Translations under genes and position numbers: made by a program
Notes under the pieces: generated by a model
What the model saw: only the letters and a program-made list of their open reading frames with translations
Databases searched by the model: none
What the model was told of the DNA's origin: nothing
Shown: piece after piece, positions 44,598 to 54,196 of the stretch
Numbering within the stretch: position 1 is the stretch's first letter
Layout: each line of letters begins with the position of its first letter
Source: a bacterium
Lineage (GTDB): Bacteria; Bdellovibrionota_G; JALEGL01
Length of the DNA: 64,000 nt
Reading direction: 5' to 3'
NCBI GenBank assembly: GCA_022763185.1
Contig: JALEGL010000006.1
Span: forward strand, 124,001 to 188,000

Positions 44598-47003
44598 ATG
44601 CCAAAAAATAATGAAGTTAAAATAAAAGACTTGTACCAAGCGTGTGATGAAAAAAAACTGGGATTTAAAACTACAGAAGATTTAAAAGATTTAAAAGAGT
44701 TTTTAGGACAAAAACGTGCCATTGAAGCGCTCGGTTTTGGTGTGGGGATTCAACGTAAAGGCTTTAACCTTTTTGTTCTGGGCAATGCTGGAACGGGTAG
44801 ACATTCAGTTGTGAACCGTTACCTGGATAAAGTTTGCAAAGAGCAAGAAACACCCATGGATTGTTGTTATGTTCATAACTTTGATGAGCCAGACCAACCT
44901 AAGGCTTTACTGCTTCCACCAGGCTTGGGTAAAAAATTACAAGCGGACATGAATCAAGTGATCAGAGATCTTAAGGTAGGAATCCCAGCTGCTTTTGATG
45001 ATGAGGCTTACAGACGTAGAAAAATAGATATAGAAGAAATTTTCCGTAAAAAGCGAAGAGATAAATTTAAAGTTTTAGAAGACGATAGTGAAAAGCAAGG
45101 CATAGCTTTAATGGAAACACAAACTGGTTTTGTGTTTGCACCTAAAAAAGATAATAAAGTGCTTTCTGCTGAAGAGTTTGAGTCTTTACCCAAAACCCAA
45201 AGAAATAAATATGAAAAAGCCATTGAAAAATTACAAAAAAGACTAAAAGAGCTTTTACAAGATTTGCCTAAAGCCAGAAAAGAAATAAGACAAGAGTTAA
45301 AAAAATTAAATCAAGATACAGCAGAGTTGGCTGTAGGGTATTTGTTTGAGGATTTAGCAAAAAAATACAAAGAATTTGAACAGGTCACACAATATTTAAA
45401 AGACGTCAAAGAAAATATTGTAGAAAATATTGATGACTTTTTGCATAAAGATGTTGAAGCGGGTGAAGAACAGGCTGCCGCTGAAGAAGAAAAACTTTCT
45501 TTTAGAATCTATGATGTCAATGTGATTGTGGATCACAGCAAGACCAAGGGTGCGCCGGTAGTTTATGAAAGTCATCCAACCTACCCCAATTTGGTTGGAC
45601 GGATAGAATTAAAGCCGCAAATGGGAAGCTTTATTACTGATTTTCATTACATTAAAGCAGGCGCCTTGCATAAGGCCAATGGCGGTTATTTGGTTTTAGA
45701 TGCCCACAAAATTTTGATGCAGCCGCTGGGGTGGGAAAGTTTAAAACGAATTTTACGAACCAAAGAAATTCGCATTGAGTCCCTAAATCAGGTCTATCAC
45801 ATGGCAACAACCGTGACTTTACAACCAGAGACCATTCCCTTATCCATTAAAGTTATTCTTATTGGGGATCGGCAAATGTATTACATGCTCAGTCAGTTAG
45901 ACCCAGAGTTTAATGAACTGTTTAAAGTGGCGGTTGATTTTGAAGATCAAATTCCAGCCAATACGACCAATATAAGACAGTACAGTCGTTTGCTGGCTAC
46001 CATGGCACGCAAAGAAAAAATGTTGCCACTTACATCGTGTGCAGTGGCACGGGTGATAGAACAAAGTCATCGCTTGATTGATGATCATCGTAAATTATCA
46101 GCCAATATTTTACATGTAGCAGATATTTTAAGAGAAGCAGACTATTGGGCCCGTAAAGATAAAAAGAAAATTATAGACAAAGAAGAGATTCAGCAAGCCA
46201 TTGATACACAAATTCATAGAGTAGCAAGAATACGGGATAGAATGCAGGAAAGCATTATGGAAGGCACCAAGCTGATTGATACCAAAGGAGCCAAGATTGG
46301 TCAGATCAATGGCTTGTCGGTGATGAGTATAGGTCATTTTGCTTTTGGTCAACCCACCAAAATTTCTGTAACCAGCACCATGGGTAAAGGACGGGTTGTT
46401 GATATTGAACGTGAAGCAGAGTTGGGTGGTTCTATTCATACCAAAGGCGTCATTATTATTTCACAGTTATTGGCATTTCGTTACAGTCCAGATATGCCCT
46501 TGTCCTTGTCTGCCAGCATTGCCTTTGAACAATCTTATGGCATGATTGATGGAGATAGTGCATCAACAGCCGAGTTGTGTGCCTTGATTTCTTCATTGTC
46601 AGAAGTTCCCATTAAACAAACTTTTGCGGTTACCGGCTCTATCAATCAAAATGGTGATGTCCAAGCCATTGGTGGTGTGAATGAAAAAATAGAAGGCTTC
46701 TTTGATATCTGCCATCAACGTGGGCTTAATGGTGAGCATGCTGTTATCATTCCTGAGTCTAATGTTAAAAACTTAATGTTAAGAAAAGATGTGGTGGACG
46801 CCATCAAAAACAAACAGTTTACGATATATGCTGTTAAGCATTTAGATGAAGCCATTGAATTGTTGACCGGTGAAAAGGCTGGAAAAATTAAAAAGGATAA
46901 AACCTTCCCAGAGGGTACCGTAAACGAAAAAGTAAGACAGAAGCTGATGGCCTATGCCCAAAAACGTTTTAGTTTAGATAAAGCAAGTGTTCTTGAAAAC
47001 TAA
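44598..47003 (+). CDS. Lon-like (LonB/YcbZ-type) ATP-binding protease
   Basis: 801 aa. It belongs to the AAA_32 plus Lon protease (S16) family. The Walker A-like loop is GNAGTGRHS, with Arg where most have Lys, as is common in this subgroup. A long coiled-coil insertion lies at ~180-280. The proteolytic dyad is Ser654 in DGDSAS and Lys in VNEKIEG. It degrades unfolded or regulatory proteins. A GTG nine bases upstream is an alternative start. The gene is alone and convergent with htrA. Confidence 0.9.
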   Translation: MPKNNEVKIKDLYQACDEKKLGFKTTEDLKDLKEFLGQKRAIEALGFGVGIQRKGFNLFVLGNAGTGRHSVVNRYLDKVCKEQETPMDCCYVHNFDEPDQPKALLLPPGLGKKLQADMNQVIRDLKVGIPAAFDDEAYRRRKIDIEEIFRKKRRDKFKVLEDDSEKQGIALMETQTGFVFAPKKDNKVLSAEEFESLPKTQRNKYEKAIEKLQKRLKELLQDLPKARKEIRQELKKLNQDTAELAVGYLFEDLAKKYKEFEQVTQYLKDVKENIVENIDDFLHKDVEAGEEQAAAEEEKLSFRIYDVNVIVDHSKTKGAPVVYESHPTYPNLVGRIELKPQMGSFITDFHYIKAGALHKANGGYLVLDAHKILMQPLGWESLKRILRTKEIRIESLNQVYHMATTVTLQPETIPLSIKVILIGDRQMYYMLSQLDPEFNELFKVAVDFEDQIPANTTNIRQYSRLLATMARKEKMLPLTSCAVARVIEQSHRLIDDHRKLSANILHVADILREADYWARKDKKKIIDKEEIQQAIDTQIHRVARIRDRMQESIMEGTKLIDTKGAKIGQINGLSVMSIGHFAFGQPTKISVTSTMGKGRVVDIEREAELGGSIHTKGVIIISQLLAFRYSPDMPLSLSASIAFEQSYGMIDGDSASTAELCALISSLSEVPIKQTFAVTGSINQNGDVQAIGGVNEKIEGFFDICHQRGLNGEHAVIIPESNVKNLMLRKDVVDAIKNKQFTIYAVKHLDEAIELLTGEKAGKIKKDKTFPEGTVNEKVRQKLMAYAQKRFSLDKASVLEN

Positions 47004-47010
47004 CACACTT

Positions 47011-47056
47011 AAAAAAATGACAGCAATGAATCAAGGTTAAACATTGTTTTTGCTGT
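47011..47056 (-). terminator. Possible terminator of htrA
   Basis: On the minus strand a stem ACAGCAA/TTGCTGT (47020-47026 with 47050-47056) is followed by seven T residues (complement of 47011-47017). It lies just after the htrA stop. The loop is long (23 nt), so confidence is low. Confidence 0.4.
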
Positions 47057-47060
47057 TGAA

Positions 47061-48266
47061 CTATCTTAGACGTCGTGGCTTTTGCTGATACATTCCTTTT
47101 CGTTGCTTTTTGTAAGATTCCGGTAAGGGCATCAGCTTACTGTTAATGGTTTTATTTTTACCATTGCGTAAGATATTAAACTTGATGCTGCTATTGACAG
47201 GGGTTTCAGAAAGAAGTTTGCTTAAATGTCCGGCGTTTTTTAAGGTTTTGCCATTGTATTTTACAATCACATCTCCAGGTTTAAACCCAGCTTTTGCAGC
47301 AGGACCATCTTCAAATAATGCCCTTACAATCACACCTGAAGATTTATCCAGTTTTAAAGCTTTTGCAATATCTGCTGTAATGTCTTGATAGTGAAGTCCT
47401 AACCAACCACGCTCAACTTTACCCCGTTTTATGAGTTGATCCATAACATATTTAGCCATATTAATTGGGATAGCAAAGCCTATACCTTGGTAACCGCCAC
47501 TTTTGGAGTAAATGGCAGTGTTGATACCTATGAGCTCACCTTTAAGGTTAAGCAAAGCACCACCAGAGTTTCCAGGATTAATGGCAGCATCAGTTTGAAT
47601 AAAGTCTTCATAGTCAACAATGCCTACATTGGCTCTACCCTTGGCACTCACAATTCCCATAGTGACGGTTCCACCTAAACCAAAAGGACTCCCTATTGCC
47701 AAAACAGTTTCTGCTAAACGTAAATTATCTGAATTGCCCAAAGGCAAAGGTTTAAATGTTGTGGGCAGTTTTATTTTGATCAAGGCAAGGTCAGTGTGTG
47801 GGTCGGTCCCGACTACACTGGCTGTATGTTCGGATTGATCAGTCAGGCGTACAGTGATTTCATCAGCATTGGCTACCACATGGTTGTTGGTTAAAATATG
47901 ACCTTCAGCACTAACAATAACACCAGAGCCCAAACTTTGTTGTCTGCGTTCTTGAGGAACTCCAAAAGGGTTTTGGCCGCGACCAAAGAAGTGTTCAAAA
48001 AAAGGATCATTAAAAAAGGGTGATCGATTTCGATAACGAACTATTTTTGTAGAGGCAATATTAACAATACTGTTAACACTATTTTCTGCAATTTCAGAAA
48101 ATAGGTTGGGTTTGGTTGCAATGTACTGTGATAACAAAGGGTTTATTTGAGTTTGTTGAGGTACAGGTTCCCCTAAGGCTTGATCACTGGTTTTTGAGTG
48201 AAGGTAAGTTTGATGAGCAAAAAGGGTGATGATAATAGTTGAGATAATCAATAGAACGTTTTTCAT
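47061..48266 (-). CDS. Trypsin-like serine protease, DegP/HtrA family (one PDZ)
   Basis: 401 aa. A signal-anchor (first ~20 residues) is followed by the protease domain with His in TNNHVVANADE, Asp in DPHTDLALIKI and Ser in NPGNSGGALLN. One PDZ domain closes the protein (~300-390). The Phe/Arg/Gly-rich loop (FFNDPFFEHFFGRG) is typical of the LA loop. With one PDZ it is nearer DegS-like or mini-DegP types than E. coli DegP, which has two. It handles misfolded envelope proteins. A strong sigma-70 promoter lies 55-82 nt upstream. Confidence 0.93.
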   Translation of the reverse strand: MKNVLLIISTIIITLFAHQTYLHSKTSDQALGEPVPQQTQINPLLSQYIATKPNLFSEIAENSVNSIVNIASTKIVRYRNRSPFFNDPFFEHFFGRGQNPFGVPQERRQQSLGSGVIVSAEGHILTNNHVVANADEITVRLTDQSEHTASVVGTDPHTDLALIKIKLPTTFKPLPLGNSDNLRLAETVLAIGSPFGLGGTVTMGIVSAKGRANVGIVDYEDFIQTDAAINPGNSGGALLNLKGELIGINTAIYSKSGGYQGIGFAIPINMAKYVMDQLIKRGKVERGWLGLHYQDITADIAKALKLDKSSGVIVRALFEDGPAAKAGFKPGDVIVKYNGKTLKNAGHLSKLLSETPVNSSIKFNILRNGKNKTINSKLMPLPESYKKQRKGMYQQKPRRLR

Positions 48267-48320
48267 ATTTGTACTCCTACATAGACAAAAACCAATATGT
48301 CTTGCTTGATTGAGACGACT

Positions 48321-48348
48321 ATAATAAACAGCCCTCTGAGGATGTCAA
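48321..48348 (-). promoter_or_regulatory. Sigma-70-type promoter of htrA
   Basis: On the minus strand TTGACA (48343-48348) and TATTAT (48321-48326) are separated by 16 nt. Five of six -10 bases match and the -35 is perfect. It directs transcription into htrA with a leader of about 50 nt. Confidence 0.6.
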
Positions 48349-48375
48349 CCAAGCCTTTTTAAATAAAAACGTATT

Positions 48376-49524
48376 ATGAACGCAGATCAATATTTTTATG
48401 ACAAAGAATCGCTTACTGTTGCAAACACAGTGGAAGTTTTGCTGGGTGGAGAAGAAATCTTTCCCAAGCTATTTGAACTGCTTAAAAATGCAAGGCAAAG
48501 TGTTTGTTTACAGATTTATGAATTTCATGATGATGATGTGGGTCACCAAGTTGCCCAAGAGCTTATTGCCGCGGCAAAAAGAGGCTGCGATGTTAAAGTG
48601 ATTTATGATTATTGGGGGTCAATTTTAAGTCGAAAAAGCTTTTTTAATAAAATGGAGAATGCGGGTATAGACGTAAAATGTTACCACTCTTTTTTATCCA
48701 AAGATGTGGGAAAAAAGTTTTTTAAACGCAACCACCGTAAAACTTTAGTTGTTGATGGCTCTCACGCGATGTTGGGGGGATTTAATATTGGCGATGCCTA
48801 CGTAAAGTCATGGCAAGATCAGGGTATTCATGACTTTAGTTTGATCATGCATGGTGAAGTATGTAAGCAAGTTTATCATTATTTTGATCAAGTTTGGAAA
48901 ACTAAAACTTTTACTTCAAAATTTAAACATTGGGTCAGTAAAAAAAAGTACAAAAAAAATGGTTTGTTCAAAAGTAAAAAACTTGTAAAGGTTTTAGGCA
49001 ATCATCATATTTATCAGCGTTGGCGTATACGTAGAGATTTTTTACATGCCTTTAAACAAGCTAAAAAAAGTATTTGGATTATTAACCCTTATTTTATTCC
49101 AGATAAGGCCATTATAAAAAATTTAATTAAAGCGGTTGATAGAGGCGTTGCTGTAAAAATTATTGTACCTGAAAGAAGTGATGTTAGGTTTGTTGATTAT
49201 GCTTCAAAAGTTGTTTTGTATCGGTTGATAGAGAAAGGTGTAGAGGTTTATCATTGGCCAGGCTTTTCTCACGGCAAGGCCATATGTGTAGACCAACTAT
49301 GGTTATCTTTAGGAAGCTATAATTTTGATTACAGAAGCCTTTTACACAATTTAGAGTTGGTTGCACATACCGTTGATGAAGAGTGTGTGAAGAAGTTTGT
49401 TACCTTCTATCAAAATGCAATTGATCAACATTGCAAACAACAAAGTGATGCAATATGGAAAAATTTATCACTGATTGAAAAATTTTTCAGCATTGTGTTT
49501 TACCGTTTTAGGGCATTTTTATAA
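48376..49524 (+). CDS. Phospholipase D-family protein (cardiolipin synthase-like)
   Basis: 382 aa with two HKD motifs: His120 in NHRKTLVVDGSHAMLGGFN and His299 in SHGKAICVDQLWLSLGSYN, each HxKxxxxD. It lacks the N-terminal membrane helices of E. coli ClsA, as ClsB and ClsC do, and has a short hydrophobic C-terminus. It likely makes cardiolipin or another phosphatidyl-transfer product. The gene converges on the delta-60 lipoprotein gene with a 6-nt overlap of ends. Confidence 0.88.
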   Translation: MNADQYFYDKESLTVANTVEVLLGGEEIFPKLFELLKNARQSVCLQIYEFHDDDVGHQVAQELIAAAKRGCDVKVIYDYWGSILSRKSFFNKMENAGIDVKCYHSFLSKDVGKKFFKRNHRKTLVVDGSHAMLGGFNIGDAYVKSWQDQGIHDFSLIMHGEVCKQVYHYFDQVWKTKTFTSKFKHWVSKKKYKKNGLFKSKKLVKVLGNHHIYQRWRIRRDFLHAFKQAKKSIWIINPYFIPDKAIIKNLIKAVDRGVAVKIIVPERSDVRFVDYASKVVLYRLIEKGVEVYHWPGFSHGKAICVDQLWLSLGSYNFDYRSLLHNLELVAHTVDEECVKKFVTFYQNAIDQHCKQQSDAIWKNLSLIEKFFSIVFYRFRAFL

Positions 49525-50880
49525 GCCAAAACTAAGATCTAAGCTGCCATCAGTATTTAGACGAGTAAAGTAGTTAACTTTTTCATGGTTGTAATGCGTA
49601 AACATGCCACCTACAATCACCTTACCATTGGATTGTTGAGCTAGAGAATAGACAATAATTCGACCATCGGTTGTTTCAGGGAAGTCAGAAGGGTTGCCTG
49701 AAGAGTCAAAGTCTTCTGCTGGGCTATGAAATCCTAAATTATTGTGTGAGAAAAAGTTAGGGTCTAAATTTCCGTTAATATCCATCTTAGCAATCCCATC
49801 AACCTCTATACCATAAAGTTCTGTTCCCCCTGCAATCCAAAGACTCTGCTCATTACTGTCATACATGAGGTCATACAGTGCATAAATTTGTCCATCATAA
49901 GACCGTTTAAAACTCTCATTAAAAGAGCCATCGTTTTTGATTAAACCAATGCCATCCATCAATGTCTGATTGTAGATGTAAGTAGCGTCTTCGTACCATG
50001 TGACCGCACCTGCAGCAGCAATGTTTTTGCATCCTGGGTTGCCTTCAAATCCAATTGGATTAGAAGCGCTACAAGGGAGTTCTTCAATGGCAAAAACAGG
50101 GTTGATCAGTGAAGACCTATATGTAGAATGTCCAGGTGTATCTCCATTAAAAAATGAGGTGTCTAATCCACCATCTGGATTAAGTTTGGTTAAATTGCTT
50201 AAGGCAACAGTATTATAGTGAGTGCCGCCGTGGCCTACTAAAATACTATCATCATCTTGAACGCGAATAGCCATAACAGCGCCATCAAAGCCAACTTGAC
50301 CACTGTTAAAGCTGCTATCAATACTTCCATCTGAGTGTAATCGTGCTAAGCCACCTTGGCTGTAGCCATCGTAGTTTGAAAATCGCCCACCCACTAAAAT
50401 TTTGCTGCCTTGCAAGGCAACTTTTATAAAATAGCTATCGGTGTTCGGGGTATTATGAAAATTTTGGTCTAAAGTACAGTCTGGCTTAAGCTTAGCGATG
50501 CGTCTTGCTGGCTGATTGCCATAGCTCATGAATAAGCCAACAACAATCATGCTTTGATCGGGAAGTAAGGCAACATCCATCACAGTATTATCAAACTTAG
50601 AGTATTGACAGCTTTCATCCAATGATCCATCAGCATTAAGGCGTAAGAAACGACCAACGTCTAAAGGGCCATATTCAGTAAAGCTACCACCGACAATGAT
50701 TTTATCATCACTTCTAACTGAAACATGTTTAACTTGCTGATTGAAGTGGTACGTTCGATTGACTGTCGACTGTTCACTACTGTCTAAGGAGGCGTTGATT
50801 TTTCCACCACAGGAAGTGAGTAAAAAAGATGTTAGCGCTATAATGCTAGGTGTGCTTAAAAAATACTGTTTTATATTCAT
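49519..50880 (-). CDS. Delta-60 repeat lipoprotein
   Basis: 453 aa. The lipobox is LLTSC (Cys near residue 24). The rest contains repeated units of about 50-60 residues with the pattern DDKIIVGGSFTEYG...RFLRLNADGSLDES, the delta-60 type (TIGR02608-like), which forms a beta-propeller-like fold. I count five or six clear units (ending GSLDES, CTLDQN, GSIDSS, GGLDTS, GNLDPN and GSLDLS). Proteins of this kind are frequent in delta-proteobacteria and planctomycetes, and their roles are mostly unknown. Its 3' end overlaps the PLD gene by 6 nt. Confidence 0.82.
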   Translation of the reverse strand: MNIKQYFLSTPSIIALTSFLLTSCGGKINASLDSSEQSTVNRTYHFNQQVKHVSVRSDDKIIVGGSFTEYGPLDVGRFLRLNADGSLDESCQYSKFDNTVMDVALLPDQSMIVVGLFMSYGNQPARRIAKLKPDCTLDQNFHNTPNTDSYFIKVALQGSKILVGGRFSNYDGYSQGGLARLHSDGSIDSSFNSGQVGFDGAVMAIRVQDDDSILVGHGGTHYNTVALSNLTKLNPDGGLDTSFFNGDTPGHSTYRSSLINPVFAIEELPCSASNPIGFEGNPGCKNIAAAGAVTWYEDATYIYNQTLMDGIGLIKNDGSFNESFKRSYDGQIYALYDLMYDSNEQSLWIAGGTELYGIEVDGIAKMDINGNLDPNFFSHNNLGFHSPAEDFDSSGNPSDFPETTDGRIIVYSLAQQSNGKVIVGGMFTHYNHEKVNYFTRLNTDGSLDLSFGL

Positions 50881-51007
50881 GCTCTTTTAGTGAGCAATTT
50901 TTAGGCCACCTCAGTTAAATTGTAAGCTACTGATATTTAAATGTTTATTGTGAGTCGTTTAAAATTTAAGCATGCAAAAAAATCATATTATGCAAATATT
51001 GCGTAGT

Positions 51008-51469
51008 TTAGGCAATAAGTTGAAGAATAAATGTCCAATGTTTTGGGCTTACCGGCTGCACCGATAAACGCTGGCCTTTTTGTAAAAGAGGCATATCTGC
51101 GAGCTCAGCGTGCTTTTTGAGCTCATCTAATCCTATGGCTTGTTTGAGTTCCCGTTCAAGTTGAATGTCCACACAAAACCATCTTGGCTTTTCAGGGCTG
51201 GCTTTAGGGTCATAATATTTACTTTTTTCATCAAATTGGCTGGGGTCAGGATGGGACTCTTTAACCACCTTGGCTATAGCTACAATACTGGGCGGTTTAA
51301 TCCTTGAATGATAAAAGAAGACTTTGTCACCGAGTTTCATTTCATCACGCATGATGTTCCGGGCTTGGTAGTTTCTAACGCCATCCCATAATGTTGTTTG
51401 CTTAGGAGCATTTTTAAGATCTTCAAGAGAAAAAGCATCGGGCTCGGTTTTCATCAGCCAATAGTTCAT
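51008..51469 (-). CDS. EVE domain protein
   Basis: 153 aa, a single EVE (PUA-like) domain. The N-terminal NYWLMKTEPDAFSLEDL, the WDGVRNYQARN and the DKVFFYHS motifs are all typical. EVE proteins bind modified bases in DNA or RNA, as suggested by structure. The first Met four codons upstream is an alternative, but MNYWLMKTEP is the normal start. It is separated from the delta-60 gene by 127 nt and lies on the same strand as the pilin-like gene upstream of it. Confidence 0.88.
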   Translation of the reverse strand: MNYWLMKTEPDAFSLEDLKNAPKQTTLWDGVRNYQARNIMRDEMKLGDKVFFYHSRIKPPSIVAIAKVVKESHPDPSQFDEKSKYYDPKASPEKPRWFCVDIQLERELKQAIGLDELKKHAELADMPLLQKGQRLSVQPVSPKHWTFILQLIA

Positions 51470-51548
51470 AATCCAACTCATTAACGAATTTTAAAGTGAT
51501 GGTCAAAAGCTGTGTAAAGTATCGTCATAATTTATGGATGATACTTGT

Positions 51549-52316
51549 TTATTCACCTTGATTAAAAGTCGCGATTCCCTCAGTACCCATAATTTGGCCA
51601 GTGGAGGTATCGATGTATATGCCCCGCATAAGACGCATAACCTCAGGGGCATAAGATGGATCATAAATTTCAGCAATAAAATCATCCTCACCATCTTCGT
51701 GAACATAGTCGCCATCCAAGTCTGCAAAAGCCCATAATGCATTGGTAGAGGCACTACCATTGTGTTGCGCCGAAGCATTTTTACCTTCATTTTGCAATTG
51801 GTTGGCCAAGTTGCCGTCAGTCAAATTTGCATAACCAAAATACATGGGGTTTACAGTTTCTAAGCGATTGTCATTGTTTTCCGCTACGTCAAAACCAAAC
51901 AAAGCTGGATTGGTTTTATAGTTTCTATACCAACATTTCCCATCGCCATGAATTCTAACAGACGCTACTAAACTATGTTTATCAAAAGAAATTTTACTTT
52001 TAATGCCATTTTTAGGAGGAATATAGTAAGGGTCATCATCGTGTATAATAGCTGAAATAAAAGAACCAAACAGCGTAATTTTTTGGCAGCTGTGTTGTTG
52101 TCCTCCGTTATATCCAACAATTTCCCATTGTGATCCGTAAATCAATGCTCCATCGTACATCTTTCTGAGCATTACATAGGCTTCACTGGTTTTTGATTTT
52201 AAAATATATTTTTTATATGCGGGAATGGCAACGCTAGCAATTAAACCAATAATAGCAATCGCTATGACCAACTCTAAAAGTGTAAAACCAATACGTAAAC
52301 GTGTTTTTTTGATCAT
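51549..52316 (-). CDS. Type IV pilin-like / pseudopilin protein
   Basis: 255 aa. The class III signal RIG-FTLLELVIAIAIIGLIASVAIPAY shows prepilin-peptidase processing between Gly and Phe, with Glu at position 5. The mature protein (about 243 aa) is larger than a standard major pilin (~150) and acidic. It has aromatic-rich segments and an even number of Cys, one in QQHSCQK and another in GKCWYRN. It may be a minor pilin or pseudopilin. I use the ATG, since a TTG further upstream has no ribosome binding site. No other pilus gene adjoins it. Confidence 0.85.
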   Translation of the reverse strand: MIKKTRLRIGFTLLELVIAIAIIGLIASVAIPAYKKYILKSKTSEAYVMLRKMYDGALIYGSQWEIVGYNGGQQHSCQKITLFGSFISAIIHDDDPYYIPPKNGIKSKISFDKHSLVASVRIHGDGKCWYRNYKTNPALFGFDVAENNDNRLETVNPMYFGYANLTDGNLANQLQNEGKNASAQHNGSASTNALWAFADLDGDYVHEDGEDDFIAEIYDPSYAPEVMRLMRGIYIDTSTGQIMGTEGIATFNQGE

Positions 52317-52501
52317 AGAATTAAACAAAGATTATCATAGCTTGGGTAAAATAAAAACGAAATCCTATTTTTAAAGAATTCAGTACCTAAAATTATGAGT
52401 TAAACTCAGCAAAACAGAGTGATGAAGAGATCGTAACATTTAAATTTGATAAAGGTTTTTTGTCTTGTAATCAAAAGCTACAAGGGTTATTTTGACGAAC
52501 C

Positions 52502-53428
52502 ATGAAGACAGAGTCTCAACCCATATTAAGAATCAAAAATCTGAATAAAACCTATGAGGGAGGTTTTAGGGCATTAAAAAATGTTAATCTGGAGTTAAAG
52601 CAAGGTGAAATATTGGCTTTATTGGGCCCCAATGGCGCGGGTAAAACAACCTTAATCAGTGCTATTTGCAGTTTAATCAATGTGAGCTCAGGACAAATTA
52701 CAGTCAATGGTTTGGATATTGTTGAGGACTATAGAAAAGTTAGGCAATTGATAGGTTTGGTCCCGCAAGAAATTACCAGAGACTTGTTTGAAAAAGTAAT
52801 GGATACCGTGAGTTTTTCAAGAGGTGTATTTGGTTTAAAGCCCAATGATGCTTATATCCAAAAAATTTTAGAAGACTTATCTTTGTGGGATAAACACAAT
52901 GAAAAGCTTGGGGCTCTTTCCGGGGGAATGAAGCGTCGAGTAATGATTGCTAAAGCTTTAGCGCATGAGCCAAAAATATTATTTTTAGATGAACCCACTG
53001 CCGGTGTTGATGTGCAGTTGCGAGAGAGCATGTGGCGTCAGGTCGATGAACTGCGTAAAAATGGCGTTAGCGTTGTTTTGACTACACATTATATTGAAGA
53101 AGCAGAGCGTATGGCAGACAGAATTGCTGTGATTAATAAGGGGGAAATTGTGGTCGTTGATGATAAATCAGCATTGATGAACGAGTTGGGTAAAAAAAGT
53201 TTAACAGTTTTTCTTAAAACAAAACTGCAAGCAATTCCAAAAGATCTTAACCAATTTGATTTAAGTTTATCTAAAGATGGATCTTCAATAACGTATACCT
53301 ACGATATGAAACGAAAAAATGTAACCGACTTTTTCAGTGGTTTAGAGGCATGTAAAGTAGGGATTGAAGATATCAAGACCCATGAAACATCTTTAGAAGA
53401 AATTTTTGTTAAACTTGTGGAGAAATAA
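52502..53428 (+). CDS. ABC transporter ATP-binding protein (ABC-2 exporter)
   Basis: 308 aa. Walker A is GPNGAGKTT, the signature LSGGMKRR, Walker [12 protein letters not shown], and the H-loop TTHYIEEAE is intact. The C-terminal ~80 residues form the extension seen in drug- and polysaccharide-export ATPases. It pairs with the permease immediately downstream (overlapping stop and start, TAATG). It exports a lipid, glycan or drug, which sequence does not identify. Confidence 0.93.
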   Translation: MKTESQPILRIKNLNKTYEGGFRALKNVNLELKQGEILALLGPNGAGKTTLISAICSLINVSSGQITVNGLDIVEDYRKVRQLIGLVPQEITRDLFEKVMDTVSFSRGVFGLKPNDAYIQKILEDLSLWDKHNEKLGALSGGMKRRVMIAKALAHEPKILFLDEPTAGVDVQLRESMWRQVDELRKNGVSVVLTTHYIEEAERMADRIAVINKGEIVVVDDKSALMNELGKKSLTVFLKTKLQAIPKDLNQFDLSLSKDGSSITYTYDMKRKNVTDFFSGLEACKVGIEDIKTHETSLEEIFVKLVEK

Positions 53429-54189
53429 TGAATATTCAAGCCATCAAAGCCATTTATAAATTTGAAATGAAAAGAATGTGGCGTACAGCCATGCAAAGCA
53501 TTGCCTCACCCGTGATTTCTACCGCATTGTATTTTATAGTTTTTGGTTCAGCTATAGGTTCAAGAATGCAAGATATTGATGGTGTGAGTTATGGTTCGTT
53601 TATTGTTCCTGGGTTGGTGATGTTATCGGTACTGACCCAAAGCATATCCAATGCATCATTTGGAATTTACTTTCCACGTTTTACCGGGACCATTTATGAA
53701 ATATTATCTGCACCTGTTTCTTATGTTGAAATCATTATTGGTTATGTTGGCGCAGCTGCAACAAAATCATTGATTATTGGGAGCATTATATTGTTAACAT
53801 CTGTTTTTTTTGTAGATCTTTACATTAAACATCCACTGATTATGATTTTATTTCTGTGCTTAACTTGTGTCACTTTTAGTATGTTGGGTTTTATTTTAGG
53901 ATTATGGGCCGATGGGTTTGAAAAACTTAATATTATTCCTGTTTTAATCATTACACCATTAACTTTTTTGGGAGGGAGTTTTTACTCCATTAAGATGCTG
54001 CCAGAATTTTGGCAAAAAATATCCATGCTCAACCCCGTGGTGTATTTGATCAATGGTTTTCGTTGGAGTTTCTATGAAAATTCAGACTTTAGCGTTTGGC
54101 TAAGTCTAAAAGCGATAGCTGTAATGCTTGTAATCTGTATTTTAGTAATTCGCTGGATTTTTAAAACAGGCTATCGTTTAAAAAGTTAA
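53428..54189 (+). CDS. ABC-2 type transporter permease
   Basis: 253 aa with six predicted transmembrane helices. The ABC-2 signature region [31 protein letters not shown] lies between helices 4 and 5, and [22 protein letters not shown] follows, as in NodJ/YadH-type permeases. It forms the channel with the preceding ATPase. Its 3' end is only 7 nt from the convergent TolC-like gene, and no clear hairpin separates the two. Confidence 0.92.
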   Translation: MNIQAIKAIYKFEMKRMWRTAMQSIASPVISTALYFIVFGSAIGSRMQDIDGVSYGSFIVPGLVMLSVLTQSISNASFGIYFPRFTGTIYEILSAPVSYVEIIIGYVGAAATKSLIIGSIILLTSVFFVDLYIKHPLIMILFLCLTCVTFSMLGFILGLWADGFEKLNIIPVLIITPLTFLGGSFYSIKMLPEFWQKISMLNPVVYLINGFRWSFYENSDFSVWLSLKAIAVMLVICILVIRWIFKTGYRLKS

Positions 54190-54196
54190 ACTTTAT

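Noticed and set aside
44589-47003. Loss of ATPase function in the Lon-like protease because Walker A has Arg for Lys
   Set aside because: The GTGR variant is, as far as I know, common in this AAA_32 Lon-like subgroup, so I do not treat it as a special defect.
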